Of a stretch of 42,772 nucleotides of DNA, positions 31,546 to 40,844 are shown piece by piece. The notes under the pieces are model-generated. The model ran no database searches. It saw only the letters and a list, made by a program, of their open reading frames with translations, and was not told the origin of the DNA. The DNA comes from Firmicutes bacterium UBA3553 (GTDB lineage: Bacteria > Bacillota > Clostridia > Tissierellales > Sedimentibacteraceae), in NCBI GenBank assembly GCA_002381185.1, contig DFOA01000065.1:158033-200804 (forward strand), read 5' to 3'. The number at the start of each line of letters is the position of its first letter. Position 1 is the stretch's first letter. The position numbers were made by a program, and so were the translations under genes.

Positions 31546-32424
31546 ATGAAAAGCAAAAAAATAAAGACGATAATAATTTCTGTTTTGTTGCTTGGCATGT
31601 TATCTGTTGGTTGTGCAAAAAATGAATCATCCGATGGCTTTGACGCAGAGAGAGAGATTTCGGTAGTTGCCAGAGATGCAGCTTCAGGAACAAGAGGAGC
31701 ATTCCATGAAATTATGGGAATCATTCAAAAACAAGGAGATGCAGAAGTTGATAACCTTGTAGTCGGAGCTCTTGAATTTGATGGTACAGACAAGGTTATT
31801 ACAGCTGTTGAAGGGGACAAATATGGAATCGGATATATTTCTTTAGGCTCTGTAAGTGAAAGAATAAAAGCCGTGGCAGTTGATGGCATTAATCCGACGG
31901 TTGAAAATGTAATAAGCGGAGATTATTCAGTATCAAGGCCATTCCTTTTACTGACAAAGGGAACTGAAAGCAGCTTGGTTAAAGACTTTTTAAACTTCAC
32001 CCAGTCAGCACAAGGACAACAAATAGTAACTGGCATGAACTATATCGGTGAGGCTGAAAATTCCGTTGAATACACTGCTTCCGGAATGTCCGGAACAATA
32101 AAGGTTGCAGGTTCCACATCGGTTACACCGGTTATGGAAAAATTACAGGAAGCATATACAAAATTAAATCCTGAGGTAGACTTTGAAATGCAATCAAATG
32201 GCTCCTCTCAAGGAATCAAAGCTGCTATGGACGGTTCATACGACATAGGTATGTCTTCAAGAGAGTTAAAAGAAGAAGAAGCTTCACAATTAAACAGATA
32301 TGTTCTTGCAATTGATGGCATTGCAGTAATAGTTAATAATGAAAATCCAACTGACAACTTAGACGGTGAAGACATTACAGGCATATACACCGGCGAAATT
32401 ACTAAGTGGTCTGAAGTTAAATAA
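31546..32424 (+). CDS. pstS: Phosphate-binding lipoprotein PstS, circularly permuted
   Basis: A 292-residue phosphate-binding protein. A signal peptide ends in a lipobox-like LSVGC with Cys23 as probable lipid anchor. The domain order is reversed relative to ordinary PstS. Residues 37-168 carry what is normally the C-terminal half: ASGTRGAF (46-53), GIGYISLGS (94-102), INPTVENV, RPFLLLTKG (131-139), GQQIV. After a linker of about 14 residues, residues 182-292 carry the normal N-terminal half: GTIKVAGSTSVTP (183-195), SNGSSQGIKAA (217-227), DIGMSSRELK, AIDGIAVIV, IYTGEITKWSEVK at the very end. All usual phosphate-contact segments are present, so binding may be kept. Its stop overlaps the pstC start by 1 nt (TAATG). 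AAGGAG precedes ATG 31546. Confidence 0.93.
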   Translation: MKSKKIKTIIISVLLLGMLSVGCAKNESSDGFDAEREISVVARDAASGTRGAFHEIMGIIQKQGDAEVDNLVVGALEFDGTDKVITAVEGDKYGIGYISLGSVSERIKAVAVDGINPTVENVISGDYSVSRPFLLLTKGTESSLVKDFLNFTQSAQGQQIVTGMNYIGEAENSVEYTASGMSGTIKVAGSTSVTPVMEKLQEAYTKLNPEVDFEMQSNGSSQGIKAAMDGSYDIGMSSRELKEEEASQLNRYVLAIDGIAVIVNNENPTDNLDGEDITGIYTGEITKWSEVK

Positions 32425-33305
32425 TGCAAAATATAAGTGCCAATAAATTAAAAGAGAACTTAATGCAGTCCATATTCTTTCTGTCTGCATTGGCTTCAGT
32501 TGTAGCGGTAATTGCCATCTGCCTCTTCCTTTTACTGAGAGGCATACCTGCAATAGCTGAAATCGGATTTTTCGATTTTATATTAAATGAAAAATGGGGA
32601 CCTACGAATACTCCCGCCTCTTATGGAATTTTATCCATGATTGTGGGCAGTGTCTATGTAACAGCGGGAGCCATAATAATAGGCGTTCCAATAGGTTTAA
32701 TGTGTGCAATTTTTCTGGCAGAATTTTGCCCGCCCGTCATTTATAAAATAGTTAAGCCTGCGGTTAATCTGCTGGCGGGGATTCCATCCATCATTTACGG
32801 TTTTTTCGGAATGGAAATAGTGGTTCCATATGTGAGAGAATATTTTGGAGGAAATGGATTCAGCATAATGTCGGCTTCCATGATATTGGGGATAATGATT
32901 CTTCCCACAATCATATCCATAAGCGAATCATCAATCAGGGCAGTACCCTGCAGTTACAAGGAAGGTTCACTGGGTCTTGGCGCCACAAAGGAAGAAACAG
33001 TTTTTAAAGTTATAGTTCCGGCAGCAAAATCAGGTGTGTTAACTTCAATAATTCTTGGAATAGGAAGGGCAGTAGGAGAAACAATGGCTGTTGTTATGGT
33101 AGCAGGAAATGCGGTTATGCCTCTTGATAAAATTAAATTATTAAAACCAATCAGAACTCTGACTACAAACATAGTTACAGAAATGAGCTATGCGTCGGGG
33201 CTTCACGAATCATCGCTTATTGCAACCGGAGTTGTTCTGTTCGTGTTCATAATAATATTGAATACGGCATTAAGCCTTATTAAGTCAAAGTCAGTAAGAA
33301 ACTAG
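32424..33305 (+). CDS. pstC: PstC, phosphate ABC transporter permease
   Basis: A 293-residue inner-membrane permease with about six transmembrane helices. The cytoplasmic EAA-like loop that contacts PstB is EGSLGLGATKEETVFKVIVP. With PstA it forms the phosphate channel. The start overlaps the pstS stop by 1 nt, implying translational coupling and removing any doubt that the permuted PstS belongs to this transporter. Confidence 0.96.
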   Translation: MQNISANKLKENLMQSIFFLSALASVVAVIAICLFLLLRGIPAIAEIGFFDFILNEKWGPTNTPASYGILSMIVGSVYVTAGAIIIGVPIGLMCAIFLAEFCPPVIYKIVKPAVNLLAGIPSIIYGFFGMEIVVPYVREYFGGNGFSIMSASMILGIMILPTIISISESSIRAVPCSYKEGSLGLGATKEETVFKVIVPAAKSGVLTSIILGIGRAVGETMAVVMVAGNAVMPLDKIKLLKPIRTLTTNIVTEMSYASGLHESSLIATGVVLFVFIIILNTALSLIKSKSVRN

Positions 33306-33314
33306 GAGACAGAA

Positions 33315-34178
33315 ATGGATGCAATTAAAACTGAAAGCAATTTAAAGAAAAGAAAAATAATTTCTGCTATGTTAAAATCAGCAGTATGGTTTTGCGGAAT
33401 ATTGACAGTTGGAATTTTAGTATATATACTTTTATTTATATTAATAAGAGGGATTCCAAATATAAACATGGAATTTCTGTTCGGTGAGTATAATTCAGAA
33501 ACTCTTTCTGCCTTTTCATCCATTGTAACTACAATTGAAATGATAGTAATATCACTGGCAGTCGCAGTGCCAATTGGCGTATTTTGTGCCATATATCTTA
33601 CGGAATATGCAAAGAGAGGCAACAGGGCAGTTAAAGTAATCAGACTTGCAGTTGATACTCTGGCCGGAATTCCTTCAATTGTCTATGGATTGTTCGGTAT
33701 GATTTTGTTTGTTAACCTGCTTGGATTCAGGGCATCGGTTTTAGCAGGTATATGCACAATATCAATAATGATACTTCCTGTTGTAATAAGCTCTTCAGAA
33801 GAAGCTATAAAATCAGTTCCCGATATGTACAGGGAAGGAAGCCTCGGATTGGGAGCTACAAGGCTCAGAACCGTGTTTAAAATAGTATTGCCTGCGGCAA
33901 TGCCGGGTATATTATCAGGAGTTATATTAGCAATAGGACGTATTGTAGGAGAAACTGCCGCGTTGATTTTTACCAGCGGTACAAATGTATTAAAAAATCC
34001 GACCTTGGACTTATTTGCTTCTCAAAGAACGCTGGCAATCCACATGTACATGCTGGCAAGTGAAGGCCTTCCCCATTCAAAGGACATGGCATTTGCCACG
34101 GGAGCAATATTGATATTAATAGTATTTTTAGTGAATTTTGCAGCTGTAAAACTTGCGAACAGGCTTGGGAGGCGATGA
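33315..34178 (+). CDS. pstA: PstA, phosphate ABC transporter permease
   Basis: A 287-residue permease, paralogous to PstC, with about six membrane segments and the EAA-like loop EGSLGLGATRLRTVFKIVLP. AGGAGA precedes ATG 33315. Its end overlaps the pstB start by 4 nt. Confidence 0.96.
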   Translation: MDAIKTESNLKKRKIISAMLKSAVWFCGILTVGILVYILLFILIRGIPNINMEFLFGEYNSETLSAFSSIVTTIEMIVISLAVAVPIGVFCAIYLTEYAKRGNRAVKVIRLAVDTLAGIPSIVYGLFGMILFVNLLGFRASVLAGICTISIMILPVVISSSEEAIKSVPDMYREGSLGLGATRLRTVFKIVLPAAMPGILSGVILAIGRIVGETAALIFTSGTNVLKNPTLDLFASQRTLAIHMYMLASEGLPHSKDMAFATGAILILIVFLVNFAAVKLANRLGRR

Positions 34179-34936
34179 TGATTAATAAAGATAAAATTAA
34201 AATAGAAAATGTAAATTTGTATTACGGAGAATTTCACGCTCTCAAAAATATAAATATGGAAATAAAAGAAAATGAGATAACAGCATTTATCGGGCCGTCA
34301 GGATGCGGGAAATCAACTCTTCTCAAATCATTGAACAGAATGAATGATTTAATCGAAGGCGTTAAAATAACAGGTAAAATGCTTTTGGACGGCATAGACA
34401 TATATAAAGATATGGACCCTTCTATGCTCAGGAAAAGGGTCGGAATGGTATTTCAAAAGCCAAATCCGTTTCCAATGAGCATTTATGAAAATGTTGCATA
34501 CGGACCTAAAACACACGGAATAAAATCCAAGACCAGACTTGATGAAATTGTTGAACAAAGCCTCCGATCTGCAGCCATGTGGGATGAAGTGAAGGACAGA
34601 TTGAAAAAAAGCGCCCTTGGACTGTCAGGAGGACAGCAGCAGAGACTTTGCATAGCAAGAGCATTTTCTGTAAATCCGGAAGTAATATTGCTTGATGAGC
34701 CTACTTCGGCACTGGATCCCATATCCACCATGAAAATAGAAGATTTGCTTACTGAAATCAAGAAAAATTATACTATAATAATTGTAACCCACAACATGCA
34801 GCAGGCAACAAGAATTTCAGACAAAACAGGATTTTTCCTTCATGGAGAAGTAATTGAATTTGATGAAACAGATAAGCTATTTTCAATGCCTAAGAATAAA
34901 AAGACAGAGGACTATATAACCGGAAGATTCGGATAA
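34175..34936 (+). CDS. pstB: PstB, phosphate ABC transporter ATPase
   Basis: A 253-residue ABC ATPase that powers PstCA. Walker A is GPSGCGKST, the signature is LSGGQQQRLCIARA, and Walker B with the catalytic Glu is VILLDEPTSALDP. The switch His is in VTHNMQQA. All are intact. Start at 34175 (ATGATG) with GGGAGG upstream inside pstA; the second ATG at 34178 is equally possible. Confidence 0.97.
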   Translation: MMINKDKIKIENVNLYYGEFHALKNINMEIKENEITAFIGPSGCGKSTLLKSLNRMNDLIEGVKITGKMLLDGIDIYKDMDPSMLRKRVGMVFQKPNPFPMSIYENVAYGPKTHGIKSKTRLDEIVEQSLRSAAMWDEVKDRLKKSALGLSGGQQQRLCIARAFSVNPEVILLDEPTSALDPISTMKIEDLLTEIKKNYTIIIVTHNMQQATRISDKTGFFLHGEVIEFDETDKLFSMPKNKKTEDYITGRFG

Positions 34937-34956
34937 AGTAAAATATGGAGGCAAAT

Positions 34957-35604
34957 ATGAGAAACAGATTTGACACAGAACTGGAAAATTTAAATCTTGA
35001 GCTTATTAAAATGGGGAGCTTGATTGAAACATCTATAGAATCAAGTGCAAAAGCTTTGATTAACCAAGACCTGGAAATGGTTAAAAAAGTTAATGAATTG
35101 GAAACAGAAATTGATGAAATGGAAAAAACGATTGAGAGTCACTGCTTAAAGCTTCTTCTTCAGCAGCAGCCCGTGGCTTCTGATCTGAGAATTATTTCTA
35201 CGGCCCTTAAAATGATTACCGATATGGAAAGAATCGGTGATAATGCAGAAGATATTGCAGAAATTGCAAAATTTATGGTTAACCAGAAATTTATAAAAGA
35301 CCTTGTGCACATTCCTCAGATGGCTGAAGCAACTATAAGCATGGTTAAGAGAAGCGTCGATGCCTTTGTAAGCAAGGATAAGGAGCTTGCGTTGGAAGTG
35401 TGCAGGGATGATGATATTGTAGATAATCTCTTTCAGATTATAAAGAAAGAATTGATTGAAAAGATTCAGGAGAAAACTGAAAATGGCGAACAGGCAATCG
35501 ACCTGTTAATGATTGCAAAATATCTGGAAAGAATCGGAGATCATGCGGAAAATATAGCTGAATGGGTTATATTTTCAATAACAGGCGAACATAAAACAAG
35601 ATAG
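34957..35604 (+). CDS. phoU: PhoU, negative regulator of the Pst/Pho system
   Basis: A 215-residue all-helical protein with two PhoU repeats, each with a metal-binding segment (RIGDNAEDIAE and RIGDHAENIAEW). PhoU couples the PstSCAB transporter to the PhoR kinase. I chose ATG 34957 (MRNRFDTEL) because TGGAGG lies 5 nt upstream; an in-frame ATG at 34945 overlaps that site. It sits between pstB and phoP in the operon. Confidence 0.95.
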   Translation: MRNRFDTELENLNLELIKMGSLIETSIESSAKALINQDLEMVKKVNELETEIDEMEKTIESHCLKLLLQQQPVASDLRIISTALKMITDMERIGDNAEDIAEIAKFMVNQKFIKDLVHIPQMAEATISMVKRSVDAFVSKDKELALEVCRDDDIVDNLFQIIKKELIEKIQEKTENGEQAIDLLMIAKYLERIGDHAENIAEWVIFSITGEHKTR

Positions 35605-35613
35605 GAGATAAAA

Positions 35614-36300
35614 ATGAGGCTCATATATTGTGTTGAAGATGATGCAGGAATAAGAGAATTGATTACACTGGCTTTAAGCACCGCTGATTTTGAAATATTA
35701 GGTTTTGAAGAAAGAGACAGCCTTTATGCCCAATTAAAAAAGAGAGTGCCGGATTTAATACTCCTTGATTTAATGCTCCCTAAAACCGACGGCATGACAA
35801 TATTGAAGGAATTAAGGAAAGATTCAAATTATTGTGATATTCCGGTAATTATACTTACTGCAAAATCCATGGAGTTAGATAAGGTAAAAGGTCTGGAATC
35901 CGGTGCAGATGATTTTATTACCAAACCCTTTGGAGTTCTGGAGCTTCTTGCAAGAGTTAAAGCGGTATTAAGACGATCTGGCAAGAAAGCTGCTGAAAAT
36001 GATGTGCTTGAATACAGTGGTCTTGTGTTAGATTACAATAAAAGAACTGTTTTTTACAATGACAATCCTGTCAATTTCACATACAAGGAATTTGAGCTCC
36101 TGCATTATTTGATGCTGAACAAGGGTATTGTTTTATCAAGAGATAAAATACTTTCCGAAATCTGGGGCTATGACTATGAAGGTGAAACAAGGACTGTTGA
36201 TATGCATATAAAAACCATCAGACAGAAGCTTGATGCTGCAGGCTGTCCTAATTATGTGGTGACCGTACGCAGCGCGGGATACAAATTAGAGGAACCCTAA
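35614..36300 (+). CDS. phoP: PhoP/PhoB-type response regulator
   Basis: A 228-residue OmpR-family regulator. The receiver has the acidic pair Asp9/Asp10, phosphoacceptor Asp52 (LLDLMLP) and the conserved Lys in TKPFG. The C-terminal winged helix (about 130-225) includes EFELLHYLMLNKGIVLSRDK and RTVDMHIKTIRQKL. It would activate phosphate-starvation genes, probably including this operon. It is followed by the kinase after 1 nt. Confidence 0.95.
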   Translation: MRLIYCVEDDAGIRELITLALSTADFEILGFEERDSLYAQLKKRVPDLILLDLMLPKTDGMTILKELRKDSNYCDIPVIILTAKSMELDKVKGLESGADDFITKPFGVLELLARVKAVLRRSGKKAAENDVLEYSGLVLDYNKRTVFYNDNPVNFTYKEFELLHYLMLNKGIVLSRDKILSEIWGYDYEGETRTVDMHIKTIRQKLDAAGCPNYVVTVRSAGYKLEEP

Positions 36301-36301
36301 T

Positions 36302-38023
36302 ATGAAAAAAAGACTGTTTTTGATAATAATGCTTATTTCCATTGCATCATCTGCTCTGTCGTGCATACTAACAACATTAATTTATTATAATTTCTATGTT
36401 ACAGACGCCAAAAATCATCTGAGAACAATAGTTGAGCTGGAAGCTGTTCCTGAAAACTGGGAAAATGAAAGCACAATCAAATCATCAGTAAATAAAATTA
36501 TAAATGCGGCAGATTACAGCATGCGTTTTACTATTATTGACAGCAGCGGCAATGTGATTTATGACAACTGGGCACACGATGAAGCATTAGAAAATCACCT
36601 GAGCAGGCCGGAAGTGTCACAGGCATTGAAAAACGGTTCTGGAGAGTATACAAGGTATTCAGACACCATGGCATCAGACATGTATTATTATGCTGTTAAA
36701 ATAAATGATAATAATGTTCTGAGAGTATCAAGAGAAATAAATAGCATTAATTCCGTATTTATCAGGATAACTCCCATGCTTGTGTCTTTGTTTGCAGGAT
36801 TATTGATAATAGTATATATTGCAGCAAATTCTTTTACTAAAAAGATATTGAAGCCTGTCAATGAAATGACCAGGACATTGGATGAAATGCTGGAAGGAAA
36901 TGAAAGCTTTGATTTTAAAATATACGATGAATTAAAGCCCCTGTCTCATAAGATACTTGAACAAAAAACAAAAATCAGCCAATATATTAACGAGCTTAAG
37001 TATGAAAGAGACACCATTGGGATTATTACTGAAGATATGAAGGAAGGCTTTATTCTGATTAACAGCGAAAAACAGATACTATCTATTAATACCAGCGGCA
37101 GGCGCATGATTGGCAATAATAAATTTGATTTGAAACACAATAAAAATATATTGGAACTTACAAGGAATGCAGAAATCTTAAAAAGAATTGACACGGCAAT
37201 AAGTGAAAACAAACATCTGGTTTATGACATGGACACCAAAAGCAGTCATTTCAGATATTATTTCAGCCCTGTAAGGCAGCAGAACCAATCATCAGTTGCC
37301 GGTCTGCTAATATTAATCGAAGACGTTACAATACAAAAAAATGCAGAAATTATGAGAAGTGAATTTTCTGCCAATGTATCCCATGAATTAAAGACACCTC
37401 TTACAACCATGATAGGCTTTGCCGAAATGATAAAAGAGGGGCTCATTACTGATATAGACAGCATCAGAAAGTACTGCGGCATGATTAACAAGGAAGGTTT
37501 GCGTCTTATTTCATTGATAGAAGATATTATGAGACTTTCAAAGATAGAAGAAAAGACAGTTCCGGAAGACAGCAGCATTAATTTGAAGGAAGCGTCCTGT
37601 GATGTCATATCTCTTCTTCAAACAAAAGCGGATAGTTTAAATATAAAGTTAAATCTGCAGGCAGAAGATGTATTTATGAAAGCCAATAAAAATTATATTA
37701 GCGAATTGTTCTACAATCTTGTTGACAACAGCGTAAAGTATAATAAAAACGGCGGGTCTGTGGACATCAAAATCAAAAAAGATGAAAATTATATATACAT
37801 AGTAATTAAAGACACAGGTGTGGGAATTTCAGAAGAGCATCAGAGCAGAATTTTTGAACGATTCTACAGGGTTGATAAAAGCCGCTCCAAAGAAACTGGA
37901 GGAACAGGACTGGGTTTGTCAATTGTTAAACATATAGTTGAACTATATGATGGAACGATAGAGCTTAAAAGTAAAGAATACAAAGGAACCGAAATAACAA
38001 TTAAGTTTCCGTTAATTAAATAG
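36302..38023 (+). CDS. phoR: PhoR-type sensor histidine kinase
   Basis: A 573-residue membrane kinase. Membrane helix 1 (about 5-27), an extracytoplasmic region (about 28-158), membrane helix 2 (about 159-180), a HAMP-like stretch and a PAS domain (about 240-345) precede the kinase core. The phosphorylated His is in SHELKTPLTT. The ATPase boxes are NLVDNSVKYN, DTGVGIS and GTGLGLSIV. It pairs with the upstream PhoP and is probably tuned by PhoU/Pst. It is last gene of the operon and ends at a terminator. Confidence 0.95.
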   Translation: MKKRLFLIIMLISIASSALSCILTTLIYYNFYVTDAKNHLRTIVELEAVPENWENESTIKSSVNKIINAADYSMRFTIIDSSGNVIYDNWAHDEALENHLSRPEVSQALKNGSGEYTRYSDTMASDMYYYAVKINDNNVLRVSREINSINSVFIRITPMLVSLFAGLLIIVYIAANSFTKKILKPVNEMTRTLDEMLEGNESFDFKIYDELKPLSHKILEQKTKISQYINELKYERDTIGIITEDMKEGFILINSEKQILSINTSGRRMIGNNKFDLKHNKNILELTRNAEILKRIDTAISENKHLVYDMDTKSSHFRYYFSPVRQQNQSSVAGLLILIEDVTIQKNAEIMRSEFSANVSHELKTPLTTMIGFAEMIKEGLITDIDSIRKYCGMINKEGLRLISLIEDIMRLSKIEEKTVPEDSSINLKEASCDVISLLQTKADSLNIKLNLQAEDVFMKANKNYISELFYNLVDNSVKYNKNGGSVDIKIKKDENYIYIVIKDTGVGISEEHQSRIFERFYRVDKSRSKETGGTGLGLSIVKHIVELYDGTIELKSKEYKGTEITIKFPLIK

Positions 38024-38033
38024 ACTTGAATAC

Positions 38034-38063
38034 AGTCGTACTTACTTATGTAATGCGACTTTT
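38034..38063 (+). terminator. Terminator of the pst-pho operon
   Basis: AGTCGTA-C-TTAC (38034-38045) pairs with GTAATGCGACT (38050-38060) with one bulged C and one T-G pair, loop TTAT, followed by TTTT. Confidence 0.75.
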
Positions 38064-38146
38064 GTATTTGTGTATTGAAATAGTATTAAAATTAAAATAT
38101 AATTAATTAAATTTAAAGCTAATTTTAATCTAAGAGGTATAAAATA

Positions 38147-39313
38147 ATGTATGTTGTCAACAGCGAAGAATTAATCGATATAAGGCGTGAGCTTCACAAA
38201 AACCCTGAACTCGGGGGATGTGAATATAAAACAATGGATAAAATCTGCTCATACCTTGATTCCTGGGGAATTGAGTATGAAAAGGGTATAGCGGAAACAG
38301 GAGTTGTGGCAATAATCCGGGGACAAAACAAAAAAGAAAACCCATTGTGCATCGGAATAAGAGCAGACATGGACGCTCTTCCTATCAAGGAAGAAGCAAG
38401 TGTAGATTTTAAGTCTCTTAATGAAGGTGCAATGCATGCCTGCGGTCATGACGCCCACACCACTGTTGCTCTTGGAACAGCTAAAACAATTAAGACAATG
38501 GAATGTGAGCTTAAGGGAGATGTTAAATTTTTCTTTCAGCCAGCAGAAGAAACTACTGGTGGAGCAGAAAGAATGATAAAGGCAGGATGCTTAAAAAACC
38601 CGGATGTTGAATACGTCTTTGGACTTCATGTGGACCCTGGCGTGGAAACAGGTAAGATAGCCATAAAATACGGAAAGATGATGGCATCTTCTGATGAAGT
38701 ACGAATTAAGGTCAGGGGCAAATCAACTCACGGAGCACATCCTTCCCAAGGTATTGACCCTGTAGTCATGGCCTCAAGTATAATAGTTGCTCTGCAGTCT
38801 CTTGTAAGCAGAAATATTTCACCTTTAAATTCCGCAGTGCTGACAATGGGAAGCATACACGGAGGCACAAGCGGAAACATAATACCTGACGAAGTGGAAA
38901 TAGTGGGCATTTTAAGGACACTGGACCCTGATACGAGAGCTTTTATGAAAAAAAGAATTGCGGAAGTAGTTGAAAATACGTCAAAAGCATTGGGCGGTGA
39001 AGGGATTCTTCACATAAGGGAAAGCTACGGTGCATTGATCAACAATGACGAGGCTGTTAATTCCGTCAGAAAAACTGCAGAAAGAATATTGGGAAAAGAC
39101 AACGTGGTTATTATGGATTTCCCAGATATGGGTACAGAGGATTTTTCTTATTTTACCCAAAATGCGAAAAGCTGTTTTTTTAATCTGGGATGCAGAAATG
39201 AAAAAATTGATGCGATATACCCTCTTCATTCAAGCAAGTTTATGCTTGATGAATCATGTCTTGAAATAGGAGTAAGACTGCAGGTAGAGAATATACTCAG
39301 CCTTCTCGTATAG
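38147..39313 (+). CDS. M20-family metal-dependent amidohydrolase
   Basis: A 388-residue cytosolic peptidase/amidohydrolase of the M20D type (IAA-amino acid hydrolase, hippurate hydrolase and N-acyl amino acid deacylase relatives). Metal-site segments are GIRADMDALPIKEE, MHACGHDAHT (Cys and His ligands), QPAEETTGGA, FGLHVDP and the C-terminal LHSSKF. The dimerisation domain is at about 180-290. All catalytic features are intact, but the acyl and amino acid specificity is unknown. AAGAGG precedes ATG 38147. It is a single gene. Confidence 0.92.
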   Translation: MYVVNSEELIDIRRELHKNPELGGCEYKTMDKICSYLDSWGIEYEKGIAETGVVAIIRGQNKKENPLCIGIRADMDALPIKEEASVDFKSLNEGAMHACGHDAHTTVALGTAKTIKTMECELKGDVKFFFQPAEETTGGAERMIKAGCLKNPDVEYVFGLHVDPGVETGKIAIKYGKMMASSDEVRIKVRGKSTHGAHPSQGIDPVVMASSIIVALQSLVSRNISPLNSAVLTMGSIHGGTSGNIIPDEVEIVGILRTLDPDTRAFMKKRIAEVVENTSKALGGEGILHIRESYGALINNDEAVNSVRKTAERILGKDNVVIMDFPDMGTEDFSYFTQNAKSCFFNLGCRNEKIDAIYPLHSSKFMLDESCLEIGVRLQVENILSLLV

Positions 39314-39367
39314 TGGAATAATCAGCATGTCGCTTTGTATGGTGCAACGCATTAAATATAAATTATA

Positions 39368-39396
39368 TTGATAAAATAATAATATATTGATACAAT
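39368..39396 (+). promoter_or_regulatory. Candidate promoter of the DUF5685-dnaJ cassette
   Basis: TTGATA (39368-39373), 17-bp spacer, TACAAT (39391-39396), about 30 bp before ATG 39428. Confidence 0.6.
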
Positions 39397-39427
39397 TATA
39401 TAGTAATTATAAAGAAATGAGTATAAT

Positions 39428-40255
39428 ATGTTTGGATACGTAACAATAAATAAAATGGAGCTAAAGTTTAAGGAATATTACAGCTACAAGGGATACTACT
39501 GCGGCCTGTGCAAGTGTCTTAAGACCAAGTACAGCAACAAATCAAGAATGACATTGAATTATGATATGACTTTTCTGATATTGCTGTTAAGTTCCCTCTA
39601 TGAACCGGAGAACAAGGTTTATAACGAAAGATGCATGGTACACCCAAGCAAGAAACAACTTATAATACAAAATGAAATAACAGAATATGCGGCTTCAATT
39701 AATATAATACTTTCTTATTTCAACATGCTTGATAACTGGCAGGATGATAAGGATTATAAATCGCTTGCAGTGATGAAGTTATTGACAAGAGAATTTAAGA
39801 AATCAAGCGGAGAGTTGTCTGAAAAAACCGCAATCATAAAGGAAAGATTGGATAACATATCGGCTCTTGAAAAAAGCAACACGAAAGATATTGATGCTGT
39901 CTCCAATGAATTCGGTCATTTGATGGAAGAAATAATTTTGTACAAAAAGGATGAGTGGGAGAAAACCTTAAGAAAAATAGGTTTTTATTTAGGTAAATTC
40001 ATCTACTATATTGATGCATACGATGATATGAAAAAGGATGAGGAAAACAACTCATACAATCCTTTCAACATCCTTGAGGCTGATGATAAAATTCAGTATG
40101 CAAAGGACTTGATAATGCTTAATCTGTCGTTTTTAAGCGATGAAATAGAAAAGCTTCCCTTGGTTCAGGATAAGGGAACAATTGATAATATAATATATTC
40201 AGGTTTAATAAATAAATTAGATAAAAGGAGAAATACAAATGAAAGACCCATATGA
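39428..40255 (+). CDS. DUF5685-like protein, isoprenoid-synthase-like Asp motifs
   Basis: A 275-residue mostly helical protein resembling clostridial DUF5685 proteins (start MFGYVTINKMELKFKEYYSY). It has an N-terminal Cys motif (YYCGLCKCLK) and a later conserved Cys (ERCMVHPSKK). Two Asp-rich stretches are notable: DNWQDDKDY (about 99-107) and DAYDDMKKDEENNSYNPF (about 196-213). Their spacing in a helical protein resembles squalene/phytoene-synthase-type folds, but this is only a pattern. No membrane segment. The ribosome site is weak. The end overlaps the J-domain gene by 17 nt, indicating tight coupling. Confidence 0.7.
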   Translation: MFGYVTINKMELKFKEYYSYKGYYCGLCKCLKTKYSNKSRMTLNYDMTFLILLLSSLYEPENKVYNERCMVHPSKKQLIIQNEITEYAASINIILSYFNMLDNWQDDKDYKSLAVMKLLTREFKKSSGELSEKTAIIKERLDNISALEKSNTKDIDAVSNEFGHLMEEIILYKKDEWEKTLRKIGFYLGKFIYYIDAYDDMKKDEENNSYNPFNILEADDKIQYAKDLIMLNLSFLSDEIEKLPLVQDKGTIDNIIYSGLINKLDKRRNTNERPI

Positions 40256-40844
40256 AGTGCTAGGTTTGCAAAGAGGTGCATCAAAGGATGAAGTGAAAAG
40301 CGCATATAGAAAACTGGCAAAAAAATATCACCCTGACATGAATGAAAATAACCCTCTGCAAGACCTGGCAGAAGAAAAGTTCAAGGAAATTCAATGGGCG
40401 TATGATGAGATTATGAATGGAAACGCATCCGGCTCATATTCATATCAAGGCAATGGCGGAAGCGGCAGCTCATATGACAGCGGTTCAGGCGGATTATTCA
40501 ACGTAAGGCAGCAGGTGCAGACGGGGAGGTTTCAGGAGGCTATACGAACATTGAACAGCATGTCCGTAAGAAACGCGGAATGGAATTATTTAATGGGTGT
40601 TTGTTTTGTAAATATGGGATCAATAGGGCAGGGAATGCAATACGTTCAGAATGCCGTAAGGATGGATCCGGCGAACTTTGAATACAGGAATTTTCTGAAC
40701 CAAATTTTAAATATGCAGAATACTTACCAGCAAAGATCATATAATTACGGAAGAAGCAATTCAAGCGCAGACTGCTGTACTCAGCTTATTTGTGCGGACT
40801 GCTTATGTGAATGTCTGGGAGGAGATCTGATTTCATGCTGCTAA
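40239..40844 (+). CDS. J-domain (DnaJ-like) protein with Cys-rich C-terminus
   Basis: A 201-residue protein. An N-terminal J domain (about 1-65) has the Hsp70-activating HPD intact (KKYHPDMN). A Gly/Ser-rich linker (about 67-90) and TPR-like helices (about 92-160) follow. The last 25 residues are Cys-rich (CCTQLICADCLCECLGG), and the chain ends in -SCC. It lacks the DnaJ zinc fingers. AAAAGGAG precedes ATG 40239. It overlaps the upstream gene by 17 nt and the downstream one by 10 nt. It probably recruits DnaK to a specific client; the client is unknown. Confidence 0.88.
   Translation: MKDPYEVLGLQRGASKDEVKSAYRKLAKKYHPDMNENNPLQDLAEEKFKEIQWAYDEIMNGNASGSYSYQGNGGSGSSYDSGSGGLFNVRQQVQTGRFQEAIRTLNSMSVRNAEWNYLMGVCFVNMGSIGQGMQYVQNAVRMDPANFEYRNFLNQILNMQNTYQQRSYNYGRSNSSADCCTQLICADCLCECLGGDLISCC

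Noticed and set aside
34945..34957. Upstream ATG for phoU at 34945
   Set aside because: The ATG overlaps the GGAGG ribosome site that serves the ATG at 34957.
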